Assembly: GCF_030272615.1 (NCBI RefSeq)
Contig: NC_081406.1
Coordinates: 214,949,497-215,013,496 of the forward strand
Direction: 5' to 3'
Origin: Cryptomeria japonica
Taxonomy: Eukaryota; Streptophyta; Pinopsida; Cupressales; Cupressaceae
DNA length: 64,000 nucleotides
Shown here: positions 11,779 through 23,500 of the stretch, piece after piece
Numbering within the stretch: the stretch's first letter is position 1
Layout: every line of letters starts with the position of its first letter
The notes under the pieces: generated by a model
The model's database searches: none
The model's input: only the letters and a program-made list of their open reading frames with translations
Told to the model about the DNA's origin: nothing
Translations under genes and position numbers: made by a program

Positions 11779-11790
11779 TGGTATCAGAGC
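11779..11790 (+). other. R3 primer-binding site
   Basis: Exact tggtatcagagc, two bases after the LTR end; the initiator-Met-tRNA type primer site of plant Copia elements. Confidence 0.88.
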
Positions 11791-11833
11791 TCTGGTTCTC
11801 TTTGTAGAAAGATTAACTGCTTGAGGAAGATCC

Positions 11834-13180
11834 TATAGCAACTAACAATTCAAGTTTATTTAGGTCACTTGGAGCTATCTTTTGGAGAGATATTACTAGG
11901 CTTGATGGAACAAATTGCACAATATGGAAGATTCAGATGGAGACTCATCTGAGATGTCTTGGGAAGGAGATTTGGGAGATCACACAAAATGGTGTTACAC
12001 CTTATAATCTGGCACCAGGAAATCCTCCTCTAGAAGACTTGGATAAATAGCTTCAGAATGATTTTAGAGCAAGAGAATCCCTCTTGCGTGTACTTTTTGA
12101 TTAAAAAAATGATGGGATTAATTGACAAATCATCTGCAAAGGCTATATGGGTCAAGTTAGAGACTCTTAATGAAGGTGACCCTACTATAAAGATTGCTAA
12201 AATTCATGGTTATCGGGTGAGATATGAAAACCTAAAGATGGAAGAAGATGAAAGGATTACTGCATTCATGGAAAAAGTAAATGAGATTGTTATGGGAATT
12301 CAATGTTGTGGTGGAAATCTGAGTGAAGATGAAATTATTTCTAAAGTTCTGAGAGCCCTATGAATAGATTACAAGATGAAGGCTACTACAATTAATGAAT
12401 TGAGAACAATGGCTAATACTTCTGTCAACATAGATACCTTGGTTGGGAAATTATCTGCTTTTGAGCTTGAAGAATTTGGACCTTCTAGAGGTGTGAAGTC
12501 TGAACCTTCTTTTCATACATCTACATCATCAACTAGTAAGAAAGACTGGAAAGTTTTATATGCAAAGGAATTGGATGATATGAATAGAGAAGATGATGAG
12601 TTTGAGCAACTTGAAGCACTATTTTCTAGAAGAGTACCCAAAGAACTGATAGGAAGTAAGTATGAAGGAAATGAACCTTTTAAATGTTTTTCATGTAATA
12701 AGATTGGTCATTTTGCATCTAGATATCCTGAAAAGAATTTAGGATTTGAAGAGAGAGTTAGAAGATCTTTTAAGCCTAACACTAGATATTAGAACAAGTA
12801 TAAGTATAGGGAAAATAGAAATAAATCATGCTACATAGTGGATGAGGAAGGTGTGACTGATTATGATGATGAACTGACAAAAGACTCTACTAGTGGTTCT
12901 TGGCTATCAATGAAGATGTTCAAGCATTGGAAGAGAATGTACCTGAAGAGAAGGCACTTGCTGCTAAAATTGAAGACAAGGATGAATGGGTAATTGATAG
13001 TGGATGTTCACATCATATGACTAGAGATAAAAGGAAGTTTCTATATTTGCAATAATTTGATGGCGGTCTAGTTAGATTTGGAGATGACAAAGCATGTATG
13101 ATCAAATGAAAAGGAACTATATCATTGGATTGTAAGAATAATACTAACAATGTTTAGTTTTTTGAAGGTTTGAAGCATAA
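11834..13180 (+). pseudogene. R3 gag and protease
   Basis: The start codon position is ATA (11834), where R5 has ATG, so translation start is lost. It continues with TRLDGTNCTIWKIQMETHLR (UBN2-type Gag), KIAKIHGYRVRYENLKMEE and a CCHC-like knuckle CFSCNKIGHFASRY whose last Cys is Tyr. The protease motif WVIDSGCSHHMT lies near 12988-13023. Stops occur at several sites where R1 or R5 has Gln, Glu or Gly, and a deletion near 12900 shifts the frame. Confidence 0.83.
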
Positions 13181-13199
13181 TCTTTTGAGTGTAGGATAA

Positions 13200-13851
13200 T
13201 TGGTGGATAAGGGATGTCAATTACAATTCAAGGACCGAATATGCAAAATCATTAATAGATCTGGTTTGGAGATTGCAACCAATACACAGACAAACGGTAA
13301 TATATTTCATTTGAATTCCGGTGAGAAGACATGTTTGATTGCACGAATTGATGAGAGTTGGCTATGGCATACAAGGCTATGTCATGTGAAGTTTGATTGC
13401 ATTATAAAGATTAGTTTAACGAAGGCAATTAGAGATATACCTATGATTGTAAAGCCCTATAATTTGGTATGTAAAGAATGTCAAATGGGAAAATAGGTCA
13501 GAACCTCTTTTAGAAGTATACAAGATAAATATAATGATGTTCTTGATCTTATTCATACTGATTTGTGTGGGCCTGCTAGAGTTAAAAGTTTTCAAGGTGA
13601 TAGATATTTTATGCTAATCATTTATGATTATTCTAGGATGATGTGGGTTACTTTTCTAAGGGAGAAATCTAAGGCTTTTGAAAAGTTTAAAATCTTTAAG
13701 GCTAAAGTTAAGATAGAGACAAGATTGAAGATTAAATGTTTGAGGTTAGATCATGATGGAGAATTCAAATCCGATGAGTTTAATAACTTTTGTGAGAGGC
13801 ATGGTATAAGGAGACAATTTTCTTCTCCCTGAACACCTCAACAGAATGGAG
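13200..13851 (+). pseudogene. R3 pre-integrase and integrase N-terminal half
   Basis: The HHCC domain (WLWHTRLCHVKFD ... LVCKECQMGK) is followed after a stop by the integrase core: THTDLCGPAR-like sequence, YSRMMWVTFLREKSKAFEKF, LRLDHDGEFKSDEF and GIRRQFSSP. The second catalytic Asp is retained (LRLDHDGEF). The reading is broken by S1 just before the glutamate region and resumes at 15181. Confidence 0.85.
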
Positions 13852-13856
13852 TTGTG

Positions 13857-15175
13857 TGTTGGTTAACAGATTGGATTTCTCAAAATTTACAAATAAATAC
13901 CCCTGTTGCCCAAATAGAAAACCAATGATAACCAGCAGTTGGGTAAATAATTATTGTTCTTACCCTCTGCATTAAGGTACAACTCCCTATATAATATTCA
14001 ATTGATTTTGAATAATTTTCTCTTTATGTGATTCACTTTTAACTAGAAAGTAAACAAAAGGCTTCAACATTCATTAGTCAACACAATATGAATGCTTAAT
14101 GATGGATAATGAAATTCATAATAAGAAATTTGATCTCAAATGGAAATTAACTCCTAGGATGATAAAAGAATGTTTGAATTCTGATTGACACTCACTCATG
14201 TCTCACAGGACAAGGGGAATCAGAAAATTCAAAAGCTTACAGCTAGTTTCATTTACCAAATTGATTCACAGACTTCAAATGAAAAATCAGAGAAAAGAAA
14301 TTGATACATGAACATATCATCATTCCAATAGAAATTTTGTGCATTCAAAACACATAGATTTCTCAAGTTGTATCATATATTTCATTCCACTCAAAGATGG
14401 GTATTTCACTGAAATTACAAGTGAAATTACTCTGGTCCTTCTAGTTTTTCACCAAAGAAAACAAAAATTATCCCCATATTTAAAGATAGAAAAGACTGAA
14501 ATGAACCAACACACGCTTCGGCCCAACTTATTCTTCGTGTGAAACCACTTGTGATTTGATATAATTCTGACATGCTTATTAATTAGAAATCAACTCTGCA
14601 CAATCAACATGCCTTCTCATGATTGTTTCCATAATTACAATTTGAAAACACGAAAACCAAGGAGAATTTTGTTTTGATTGCGCTGCCTTTTTTTCATGAC
14701 ACCATCAAGCTGAGTTGAAAACACCGCTTTGAACCTTGAACTCATTTTTAAAGAAGTTCATTGGTTCAAAGTTCAATGACAACAAGTCACATTTGCAAAC
14801 AAGTAGAAAGAGACGAAAGGAACATTCAAAAGCACAGGAATGAACCTTGAACCTTGAACCGTTTCAAAACAAAAGTTCAATGGTTCAAGTTCAAAGTGAA
14901 CACAAGACAAGCACTGAAAAGACAGACGCAAAACACAAGACAAAAGACCAATTGAACCTTGAACCGTAAAGGTTCAAAGTTCAAGTTCAATGACTATGCT
15001 AACGACAACTTGGAACTTTATGGAACGCATTTCTCTTGAACTTGAATTGTGAACTTTATGAAAGGTTCGACAAATGAGTACGAAGCTCATTTAATGAAGA
15101 CTTAAGTCATAGAAAATAATTACCCTCTTTTTTTTTGATAGGCTATAAACAAAAAATAAATAAAAGGGGGCAACA
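13857..15175. repeat. S1: solo LTR with 5-bp TSD
   Basis: A 1,319-bp insertion in the R3 integrase. It begins TGTTGG and ends GGCAACA, a TG...CA pair with a short terminal inverted repeat TGTTG/CAACA. It is flanked by ttgtg (13852-13856 and 15176-15180). Removing it restores the integrase reading ...QQNGV-VERKKK.... There is no coding capacity or internal primer site, so it fits a solo LTR left by recombination between the two LTRs of a full element. Orientation is undetermined. The centre carries the TTGAACC/GGTTCAA repeats described separately. Confidence 0.85.
14731..15000. repeat. TTGAACC / GGTTCAA inverted short repeats in S1
   Basis: Repeated words gaaccttgaacc and their complements (ggttcaaagttcaa) occur at about 14731-14778, 14838-14902 and 14950-14994. 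Direct and inverted copies are mixed, so the region can fold into several alternative hairpins. The pattern also holds a tRNA-like ggttcaa word, but no tRNA structure surrounds it. Confidence 0.7.
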
Positions 15176-15180
15176 TTGTG

Positions 15181-16690
15181 GAAAGGAAGAAAAAAACTAT
15201 CTTTGATGTTGCTAGAACAATAATGATGGAATATATTCTACCTCATATCTACTAGAGAGAAGCAATGAGCACAACAATTTACACATTCAACAGAGTACGT
15301 ATCAAAGGAGAAACCGGTAAGACACCTTATGAATTATAGTTTGGCAATACACCTACAATTAAGTATTTCAAAATATTTGGCAGTAAATGTTATATTACGA
15401 GAGATGATACCATTGGAAAATTTGATCCTAGATGTGATGAAGGCATATTTCTTGTTTATTCTAATGAAAGGAAAGCATATAGATGTTATAACAAGAGATT
15501 GCAAAGAATTGTGGAGAGTGCTAATGTCAAGGTGGATGAGTTGAATAGAAGTCAAACTAGAGTTTATGAGCAAGAACCAGTGGTGGAAATGATTATAGTT
15601 GAACTGGTAGTACCTTTACCAAAACATAGTGATGAACCAGTTAATCTGGCAGTATTAGAAAATTCAACAGTAACTGAAGAACCGAGGAGAGGAAAAAAGA
15701 GTCATTAGCCTCCTAGGTATGTGAGATTGAATCATTCAGAAGATTAGATCATTGGGGATAAGAACAATGGAGTGATGACAAGAAGAACAATGGAAACTAA
15801 TGAGGTATGTTTATTTTCTCAAGTTGAACTGGTATCAATAATTGAAGCATGTAAAGATGAATGTTGGTTGAAAGCTATGGAAGAAGAATTAGATCAAATT
15901 AAGAAGAATAACACATGGACTTTAGTTCCCCGGTCTAAAAATAAGAATGTTATTGGAACTAAATGGGTTTTTAGGAATAAATTGAATCAGGATGGTCAAG
16001 TTGTAAGGAACAAGACTAGATTGGTTTGTAAAGGATATTCTTAGAAGGAAGGAATTGATTATGGTGAAACTTTTGCACCTGTAGCTAGGATTGAAGCTAT
16101 AAGATTATTTCTTGCCTATGTTGCCCATAAGAACTACAAGGTTTATTAGATGAATGTTATGTATGAATTTTTCAATGTGGATCTTGATGAGGAAGTTTAT
16201 ATTGAGCAACTTGATGGTTTTTCACTTTCAAATGATAAAAACATGGTTTGCAGGTTAAGGAAAGCTCTATATGGATTGGAACAGGCACTTAGAGCTTGGT
16301 ATGCAAGGTTAGATAAATATCTTTTGAAGCTTGGTTTTCCTAAGGGTAATGTTGACAATAATCTATATTATAAGGTCACTAATGATGATATATTGATTAT
16401 TGAAGTATTTATTGATGACCATTTTTGGAGGTGAAGATAAGTTATGCATGGAATTTTCTAAGAATATGGAGAAAGAATTTGAAATGTCTACGATTGGGGA
16501 AATGAAAATTTTCTTAGGTTTGCAGATTACTCAAACTAATAAAGGTATTTTCATCTTTCAAACTAAGTATGCTAGGGAATTGTTCAATAAATTTGATATG
16601 GGAAACTCTAAACCGATAAGTTCTCCTATGGTTACAAGTGAAAAATTGACAAGGAAAAAATCCTACAAGATACAAATCTATGATGGTATG
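15181..16690 (+). pseudogene. R3 integrase C-terminus and reverse transcriptase, truncated
   Basis: The integrase resumes with VERKKKTIFDVARTMMME, followed by GSKCYITRDDTIGKFDPR-like sequence. The reverse transcriptase (from 15868) shows [71 protein letters not shown], and a FIDDHFW version of the YVDD box. The frame shifts within that box (16400-16434). It ends at EKLTRKKSYK, where R1 continues with a further ~70 residues, so the end is a breakpoint. The last recognisable host codons are near 16685. Confidence 0.85.
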
Positions 16691-18088
16691 ATGAAAGAAT
16701 AAGGATCCGGTCAACTACAGAGAGGGGGGATGAATCAGTAGATATAAAAACAAATAAAATTCACCAATCTCAAAAACAATCTCTCAAAGTAAACTTATAA
16801 CTATCAATGCATTATCACTATCAAGATAAAACTATCAAGCTAAACCGATTGACTGTTAGAACTGATTAATAGTAAACAACTTGAAACTCACAAACATCCA
16901 AATACTTTTACTAACATAAGTAAAACTTCATTTCATATTGTTGTTGGTTATCATGATTTATCAAAGTGGATTAAGTAGTTAAGCAAATCAACCACATAAA
17001 ACATAACCACAAAAACACTCACCACTTGACACAATATTTTTGATGTGGAAACCCAAATGGGAAAAACCACAGTGAGATGATACTCACAAGATAACTATTT
17101 GAACTCTTCTAAAGTTCACCCTATTAGGAGCCAAGCCTGTTAAAGATTTACAAAAAGTCCAGTTAAGAACAAATCCTATTAGGGACCACCCGATTAAGGG
17201 ATTGACTATAATGCCTTGTTAGAAGCAATACCCTGTGATGAGTAACCTTTGTAAAGGATTTGAAATCCACGCTAATGGACCACCTTGTTAGAGGATTTGA
17301 ATAGCACCAAGCTTGTTAGAGCTTACTTGGTTAGGGAATTTAACTGTTGTAATTGTTAGAAAAAAACATGAGTTTGTTGATCTTTTTGAATAGCACTACA
17401 CTTTCTTGTTTAGATCCTTTTCATGATCCTATATGCCTTTACTCAAACTGCAGATACATCATCCGGTTTGGCAAGAACACACTCAACAAAAACTTTGCCA
17501 ACTCTGAAACTAAACAACTCATCGACCTTATAACCAAATCAACAAGGTCAGTAACACAATAAAAACCTAATTCACATAGAGATTACAAACAAGTCAGTTC
17601 AAGTATGACCATTGGATTACATAACAATATCTACACATCATTCAAGAAAGCCTCGACCTCTCCTTGATCACTGCTTCATCAAACTTAGTAACTCATCACG
17701 CACTTTGTATTACATGCCATATACTTTCTCATTCCCAAGACAAAAACTGTTACCTCAACATGCCAAAATCACTTTGAAACTCTCTTCATACAATATGCAT
17801 ACATGTCATAATCATTACCGATCATCATCAGATCATAAACCAATATAACCAATTCACCAGACTTAATCAGTTAGGGTTTATCAAAACAATAAGTAGGGTT
17901 TATTGATTCAACTCTCCAATACTTAGCAATACCGGTTCACTCCACAAACTTACCTACCGGTTATAGTTTCCTTTCACTAGCTCTTTCTACTGGTTACAAA
18001 ACAACATTACAACAATATCATTACCACTTAATTGACATCAATGACAACATAAAATTTCATTAATGCAATCTTCATGCTAATGCCAACA
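16691..18088 (-). repeat. R4 3' LTR
   Basis: About 1.4 kb. The right end is exact (tgccaaca at 18088 followed by the polypurine tract). The left end is approximate: the plus-strand stretch around aggatccggtcaactacagagagggggg is a decayed version of the usual LTR terminus. It shares the block gtggaaacccaaatgggaaaaacc with the LTRs of A, B and R1. No second copy is in the window. Confidence 0.78.
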
Positions 18089-18102
18089 ATCTCCCCCTTT
18101 GG
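18089..18102 (-). other. R4 polypurine tract
   Basis: Plus strand atctccccctttgg, the reverse complement of CCAAAGGGGGAGAT, directly beside the LTR end. From here to 18430 there is only non-coding 3' leader sequence. Confidence 0.85.
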
Positions 18103-18545
18103 CATTGATGGCAATGCAAATATCAATACCATTGATTTCTATGATTGTGAATAGGAATCCTAGTTTACATTTTACCATGTACTCTCCTCATCTTCAGGTT
18201 GTCAATGGTTCTTCTCCTATAATCACATAGTTTTTATCTCCCTTTGACAAAAATGCCAAAGTGAAAGAAAAACATGCAATGTAAAACTTCATTGTTTAGC
18301 ATCAACAACTTGCAACTTGATGCTCCCCTTGTGGAATAACTCCACCTCTACATCAATCCTACTATAAAATTTTGCAAGTAGCTCTGAGACTGATGTACTC
18401 TACATCATGCTCAATTCACCTCATGAAGAGGTACAACCCCTAGCTAACTTCTAATATACTCAAAAGTAGTCTTAGGTAGAGGTTTAGTAAAGATATTTGC
18501 AAGATTCTCCTTGGTAGAAACATGCTCCAAGATCACATCTTTACT

Positions 18546-18974
18546 CTAAATTTTTTCCCTCAAGAAATGATACTTCAATTCAATATGCTTGGTTCGTGCG
18601 TGCAAGATAGGGTTCTTTGAAATATTTATGGCACTGGTACTGTCACATAAGATCTTTACAGGTTCTATAAACTTCATCTTGAAACCTTCTATAATGTGCC
18701 TCATCCAGATAGCATGGGTATAATTCATATAAGCTGCAACATACTCAGCTTTAGCAGTAGACTATGAAATACAACTCTACTTCTTGCTACTCCATGAAAC
18801 AAGTCTTCCTCCCAAAAAGAATGCTCCATTGATTGTGATTATTCTATCATCATCATTACCTTCCCAGTCTGCATCTGTGTACATCATCAAGTCAAAGATT
18901 CCTTCATATAGATACCATAATCCATAGTCAATAGTACCTTTCAAATATCTGAATATCCTCTTTGTTGCTAGCAA
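18546..18974 (-). pseudogene. R4 RNase H domain
   Basis: The segments RIFRYLKGTIDYGLWYLYEG, MMYTDADWEGNDDDR (first catalytic Asp region intact), FFLGGRLVSWSSKK, then ILCDSTSAINISKNPILHAR and KHIELKYHFLREKI form a complete Copia RNase H reading. A stop lies at about 18760, where the family has SXAEAEY-type sequence. Decayed but easily recognised. Confidence 0.86.
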
Positions 18975-19152
18975 ATGTGTTTCCTTTGGATTCTTCTAAA
19001 ATATAGAAACTAGACCAACTACATGAGCTATATCTGATCTGCTGTGAACAACATAGTTTAATTTTCCAATCATTGACCAGTACTCCTCATCAATAGATGT
19101 GGCCTCATCTTCCTTAGACAACTTACAACTTGTAACCATTTGGTGTCCCAGC

Positions 19153-19890
19153 TCATTTATAGTCAATCATACCAAATGTCTTTAATACCTCTTTCACATA
19201 CTTAGACTGTGTGATGAAAATACCACTCTTCATTTGTTGTATTTGCAAACCTATGAAATTTTTTATCTCTCCCACTAGAGACATTTCAAACTCGCTTTTC
19301 ATTTCATTTGCAAAGTCATTGCTCATTTCATCATTCCCTCCAAATATGATAGCATTTACAAACACTTCACTAACCAATATCTTATCTCCTTCAGATTTGA
19401 GATATATGTTGTTATCTTCAATGGTTCTCTAGAAACCTATCTTCATCAGGTGTGAATGAAGCCTTTCATACCATGCTCTCGGTGCTTTCTTTAATCCATA
19501 TAATGCTTTATGCAACTTACATACCATGTCTTTCTCATCAGTCAGAACATAATCATCTAGCTGCTCAATGTATACTTCTTCTTCCAGTATTCTATTCAAA
19601 AATGCTGACTTTACATCCATCTGGTATACTTTGAATCCCCTATGTGCTACAAATGCAAGTAAAGTTCTGACACCTTCCAATCTAGCCAATGGTGCAAAAG
19701 TCTCACCATAATCTTCTCCTTCTTGTGCATAACCTTTGCAAACCAATCTAGCTTTGTTGCGAACTACAACACCATCTTCATTCAACTTGTTCTTGAAAAC
19801 CCACTTAGTACCTATCAAATTTTTATTTATCGATCGGGGTACTAGGGTCCATGTGTTATTCTTCTCGATTTGTTCAAGCTCCTCCTCCAT
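19153..19890 (-). pseudogene. R4 reverse transcriptase
   Basis: Copia RT with WTLVPRSINKNLIGTKWVFK, RLVCKGYAQEGEDYGETF, the QMDVKSAFLNRILEEEVYIE strand and KALYGLKKAPRAWYERL. The YVDD box is degraded to FVNAIIFGG: both catalytic aspartates are gone, so this copy cannot polymerise. A stop at about 19430 splits the domain, and the second part (19153-19377) ends FGMIDYK. Confidence 0.88.
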
Positions 19891-20119
19891 TGTTTTAACC
19901 TGATGATCATCCCCAAATGCTTCCTTAGCAGTTCTAGGCTCAATAGTGGAGATCGTGCGAGAACTATCTCTGATTCTTCTTCTGGTTAATACCTCAGAAT
20001 AAAATGATAACTATATTCAGGTTATTCTTCATTATTATCATCATCTTCTTCTGAATCTACCTATTCTGGTTGAATTGGTACAACAACATTCTCTTTATTG
20101 GTTTCAGGTTTTGCAGGTT

Positions 20120-20661
20120 CTAGTTCCGAAACCAAAATGCAAGGATCTTCATCCTTTTTCTCCACACTAGTTTCCTCTCAGACTTTAGGATACTCATCCA
20201 CTCAAACATCAACACTCTCAATGATTCTCTGTGTTTGGTTGTTATAAAATTTATAGGCCTTACTCTTGGTGGAGTAACCAAGAAATATACCTTCATCACT
20301 TTTAGCCTCAAACTTGCTAACATAGTCACCTCTCTTAATAAAACATTTGCTGCCAAATATCTTGAAATAACTAACATTAGGTGATCTACCATACTAGTAT
20401 TTATAAGGAGTCTTTTCCTTACCTCTTCTTACTAAAATCCTGTTCATAGTGTAGACAGTTGTGCTGATAGCTTCTCTCCAAAATATTTTCACTACACCTC
20501 CTTGTATCAACATTGTCCTAGCAACTTCAACAACTGACCGGTTGTTTCTCTATGCAATACCATTCTACTATAGTGTCCTTGGTTTTGAAATTTGTCATTT
20601 GATACCATTCTCTTCACAATATCTAGTGAATTCTCCACCTTGATTAGTCCTTAGACACTTT
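20120..20661 (-). pseudogene. R4 integrase, C-terminal part
   Basis: Frameshifted sequence whose minus-strand reading includes CLRTNQGGEF (second catalytic Asp region changed), EEVARTMLIQGG-like, VYTMNRILVRRGK and KIFGSKCFIKRGDYVSKFE motifs of Copia integrase, then IIESVDV. It is cut at 20661 by the R5 LTR. 19890-20120 is a decayed, acidic linker between integrase and RT. Confidence 0.75.
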
Positions 20662-21946
20662 TGTTGGCATTATGGATGAATTGATTATGTGTTGCATTGA
20701 TGTTTTGTCATTGATGTCAACACTAGTTGTTATGATTGGTTACTGACAGACAAGTTTTGGTTACTGGTAGAAGATCTAGTGTTACCGGCATAATAGACTA
20801 TCTGTTGGACACTTCTGGCATGTTTGGATCAGTGAAGTATGTTTGATTTCATGTGTTATATTCTCCATGAGCATGTTTTGGTATGTTGGTATTGGCTTGG
20901 TAATCGGATGCTATCATACACTTTGGTAAACCCTTACCAGCACTGGTTTAAGGCTTTACCAGTAGAGCTTTCATTGTGGAATTGTGACAGGATGCATCAT
21001 TGGTTTTGGTGCAGCTTTTTCATGGATTTTAGGATGCTAAAAATGTTCTTTGATCATGCTTCAACTGATTGAAGACATTTCTTTGGCGTGGTAGACCCAT
21101 AATAGGTCTGGTACCTATCTAGGTTATGGAATGGTATCATGCTAACATGTACCCTGCACGTTACTGGGATGTCTTGAGATGATTTATGGATTTGTTATTA
21201 TTGTTTTGGTCTTAAGCCAATATGGCATATCATTGTAATATGGAATCATGTAATGATCTTATTGTAATATATTTAGGTGGCCGACCTAATTGGTTTAGGC
21301 CTTAGGGTTTGTATAAATAAGAGGTAGAAACCTTTTGTAGTGTATCATGGTTAATGGAAAGGTCATGGTCAAGGAATGTAATTTGTGAATATTGTAATAT
21401 CATTGAGGCAGAGGAGTTGGTCGATCATTGGTGATCAAAATGGATTCATAAGAGGATTTAGTCCTCTGACATTGAGCTTAACCAGAACTATAATTAGGCA
21501 TGGTAGATTCTATCTCTAGCACTTCACTCTATTGGATTGTTGTCCATTTATCTTGAGATGGTTGTAGCCTCTCTGTAGTCAGTGAGACTCTTTTGTAATG
21601 AGTAATATGCTCTAGGCAATGTGCCTTCCTGCAAGTGCAGGCCCCTCATTGTAATACATACTTTCTGTAGAAGTATCATCTGACTATGGGTAGGCTTCCC
21701 ACTATGGTTTTTCCCTTTCTAGGTTTTCCATGTACAAATCATGGTGTTATGTGGTATGGTTTCTTTCCATTGATTATCTGGTTAATTGTTAAGTTGTATT
21801 ATTTATCGGTATCTATTCCTACCGACATCTATATATGTTTTACTGGTACTTGATTTGTTTAAGGTTGTATTGTGGATTAAAAGTTATAATCTGTTAACAA
21901 CTGATTCACCCCCCCCCCTCTTAGTTGTTCACTGATTATCCTAACA
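20662..21946 (+). repeat. R5 5' LTR
   Basis: 1,285 bp, from tgttggcattatgg to tcctaaca, followed by the primer-binding site. It starts sharply within R4 integrase coding sequence. It contains a TATA-like box and the conserved 3' blocks seen in R1 and R3 (ctctaggcaatgtgcc, ccactatggtttttccc). Confidence 0.87.
21312..21319 (+). promoter_or_regulatory. TATA-like box in R5 LTR
   Basis: tataaata in an AT-poor local context, about 630 bases from the LTR 3' end. A pol II promoter is expected in the LTR, and this is the best match. No experimental start site is known. Confidence 0.45.
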
Positions 21947-21948
21947 AT

Positions 21949-21960
21949 TGGTATCAAAGC
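21949..21960 (+). other. R5 primer-binding site
   Basis: tggtatcaaagc, two bases after the LTR end; one substitution from the canonical tggtatcagagc. Confidence 0.85.
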
Positions 21961-22004
21961 TTTGGTCCTCTTTGATAGAAGATTAATCACATTCGGTAGA
22001 TCCT

Positions 22005-23500
22005 ATGACAACTAACACTTCTAATCCACTGACAACTATTTTCAGAAGAGAAATCCCTAAGCTTGATGGAACAAATTATGGGATATGGAAAATTCGAATG
22101 GAGACTCATCTTAGATGTCTTGGCAAGGATATTTGGGAGATCACTGAGAAAGGATATGCACCTTATGATCCGGCATCTAGCAATCCTACTCCTATAGAGC
22201 TGGATAAGAATATTAAAAATGATTGCAGAGCTAGAGAAGCCCTCTTGTGTGCACTTACTGATCAATAAATCATGGGATTGACTGACAAATCATTGGCTAA
22301 GGTTATGTGGGACAAATTGAAAACTTTGAATGAAGGTAACCCTGCTATCAAAATTGTTAAACTTGATGGTTACCGGGTAGGATATCAAAACTTGAAAATG
22401 GAAAATGAAAGAATTGTTGTGTTTATGGAAAGTGTAAATGAGATTGTTATGGGAATTTAATGTTGTGGAGGATTTCTAAGTTAAGATGAAATAGTTTCTA
22501 GAGTCTTGAGAGCCCTTCCATTGGATTACAAGATGAAGGCAACTACAATTAATGAGTTAAGAACAATCGCAAACACCTCAATTAATAGAGACATTCTAAT
22601 TGGGAAATTATCTGCTTTTGAGCTTGAAGAATTTGGATCTTCTAGAGCTGTAAAGTCTAAACCTTCTTTTCATGCATCATCATCAACATCCACTAGCAAA
22701 AGTGATTGGAAATCCCTATATACAAAAAAACTGGAAGACATGAGGAAAGAAGATGAAGAACTTGAGCAACTTGAAGCCTTATTTGCTAGAAGAGTACCTA
22801 AAGGACCAACTGGAAGTAAGTATGAAGGAAAAGTACCTTTTAAATGTTTTTCATGTAATAAGATTGGTCATTTTGTATTTATATGTCCTAAAAGGAATGC
22901 AAGGTTTGAGGAAAGAGTTAAAAAAACTTTTAAGCCTAACCCGAATAGATATAGATTCAAGAAAAGCAAACAATGCTACATAGTAGATGAGGAAGGAGTA
23001 ACTGATGACTCTAGAGATGAACTGATAGAAGACTCTGCTAGTGGATCTTACAATGGAAAGGAATGGGTGTTCTATGCTTTGAAGGAAGATGAACTAGAAC
23101 TGGCTATGAAGAATGAAGAAAAATCCCTAATAGCAAGAGTTGAAGATAAGGATGAATGGGTAATTGATAGTGGATGCTCAAATCATATGACTAGAGATAA
23201 AAGGAAATTTTTGTCCCTACAAGAATACAATGATAGTCAAGTCAGATTTGGAGATGACAAGGCATCTATGATCAAAGGTATAGGTATTATTTCTCTAGAT
23301 GGAAAGCATAACACTGATAATATCTATTATGTAGAAGGTTTGAAGCATAATCCTTTGAGTGTTGGTCAATTGGTTGATAAGGGTTTTCAACTTCAGTTTA
23401 ATGATAGAAAATGCAAAACCATTAACAAGACTAGTTTGGAAATTGCAACCGGTGTTCAGACAGGAAGTAATATCATTTACTTGAATATTGGTAATAAGAC
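22005..23500 (+). pseudogene. R5 gag, protease and start of pre-integrase
   Basis: ATG at 22005, 45 bases after the primer site. One frame encodes a Gag N-terminus with LDGTNYGIWKIRMETHLRCL (UBN2 type), then LDGYRVGYQNLKMENE, the CCHC knuckle CFSCNKIGHFVFIC, an acidic linker, the protease motif WVIDSGCSNHMT with catalytic Asp, and the start of the pre-integrase region (NPLSVGQLVDKGFQLQFN). Stops at 22266, 22458 and 22482; the first two replace Gln codons and the third a Glu codon, judged from R1 and R3. Broken at 23500 by S2. Confidence 0.88.

Larger units (their letters stand above)
11355..16690 (+). mobile_element. R3: Ty1/copia retrotransposon, 5' and 3' truncated
   Basis: Plus-strand Copia element closely related to R1 and R5. 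It has the last 420 bp of the 5' LTR, a primer-binding site, gag, protease, integrase and reverse transcriptase. It ends inside the RT after EKLTRK, where R4 begins. Solo LTR S1 splits the integrase with a perfect 5-bp duplication. RNase H and the 3' LTR are missing. Confidence 0.87.
16691..20661 (-). mobile_element. R4: Ty1/copia retrotransposon, 5' half missing
   Basis: Minus-strand element with a 3' LTR (left), polypurine tract, RNase H, reverse transcriptase and C-terminal integrase. The protease, gag and 5' LTR are absent because R5 starts at 20662. Its sequence is clearly more distant from R1 and R3 than those are from each other. It sits against the broken R3 reverse transcriptase and probably inserted there. 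Confidence 0.85.

Noticed and set aside
14731-15000. tRNA gene suggested by repeated ggttcaa (T-loop-like) words
   Set aside because: No A-box at the right distance, no cloverleaf and no acceptor pairing. The words belong to a repeat cluster in S1.
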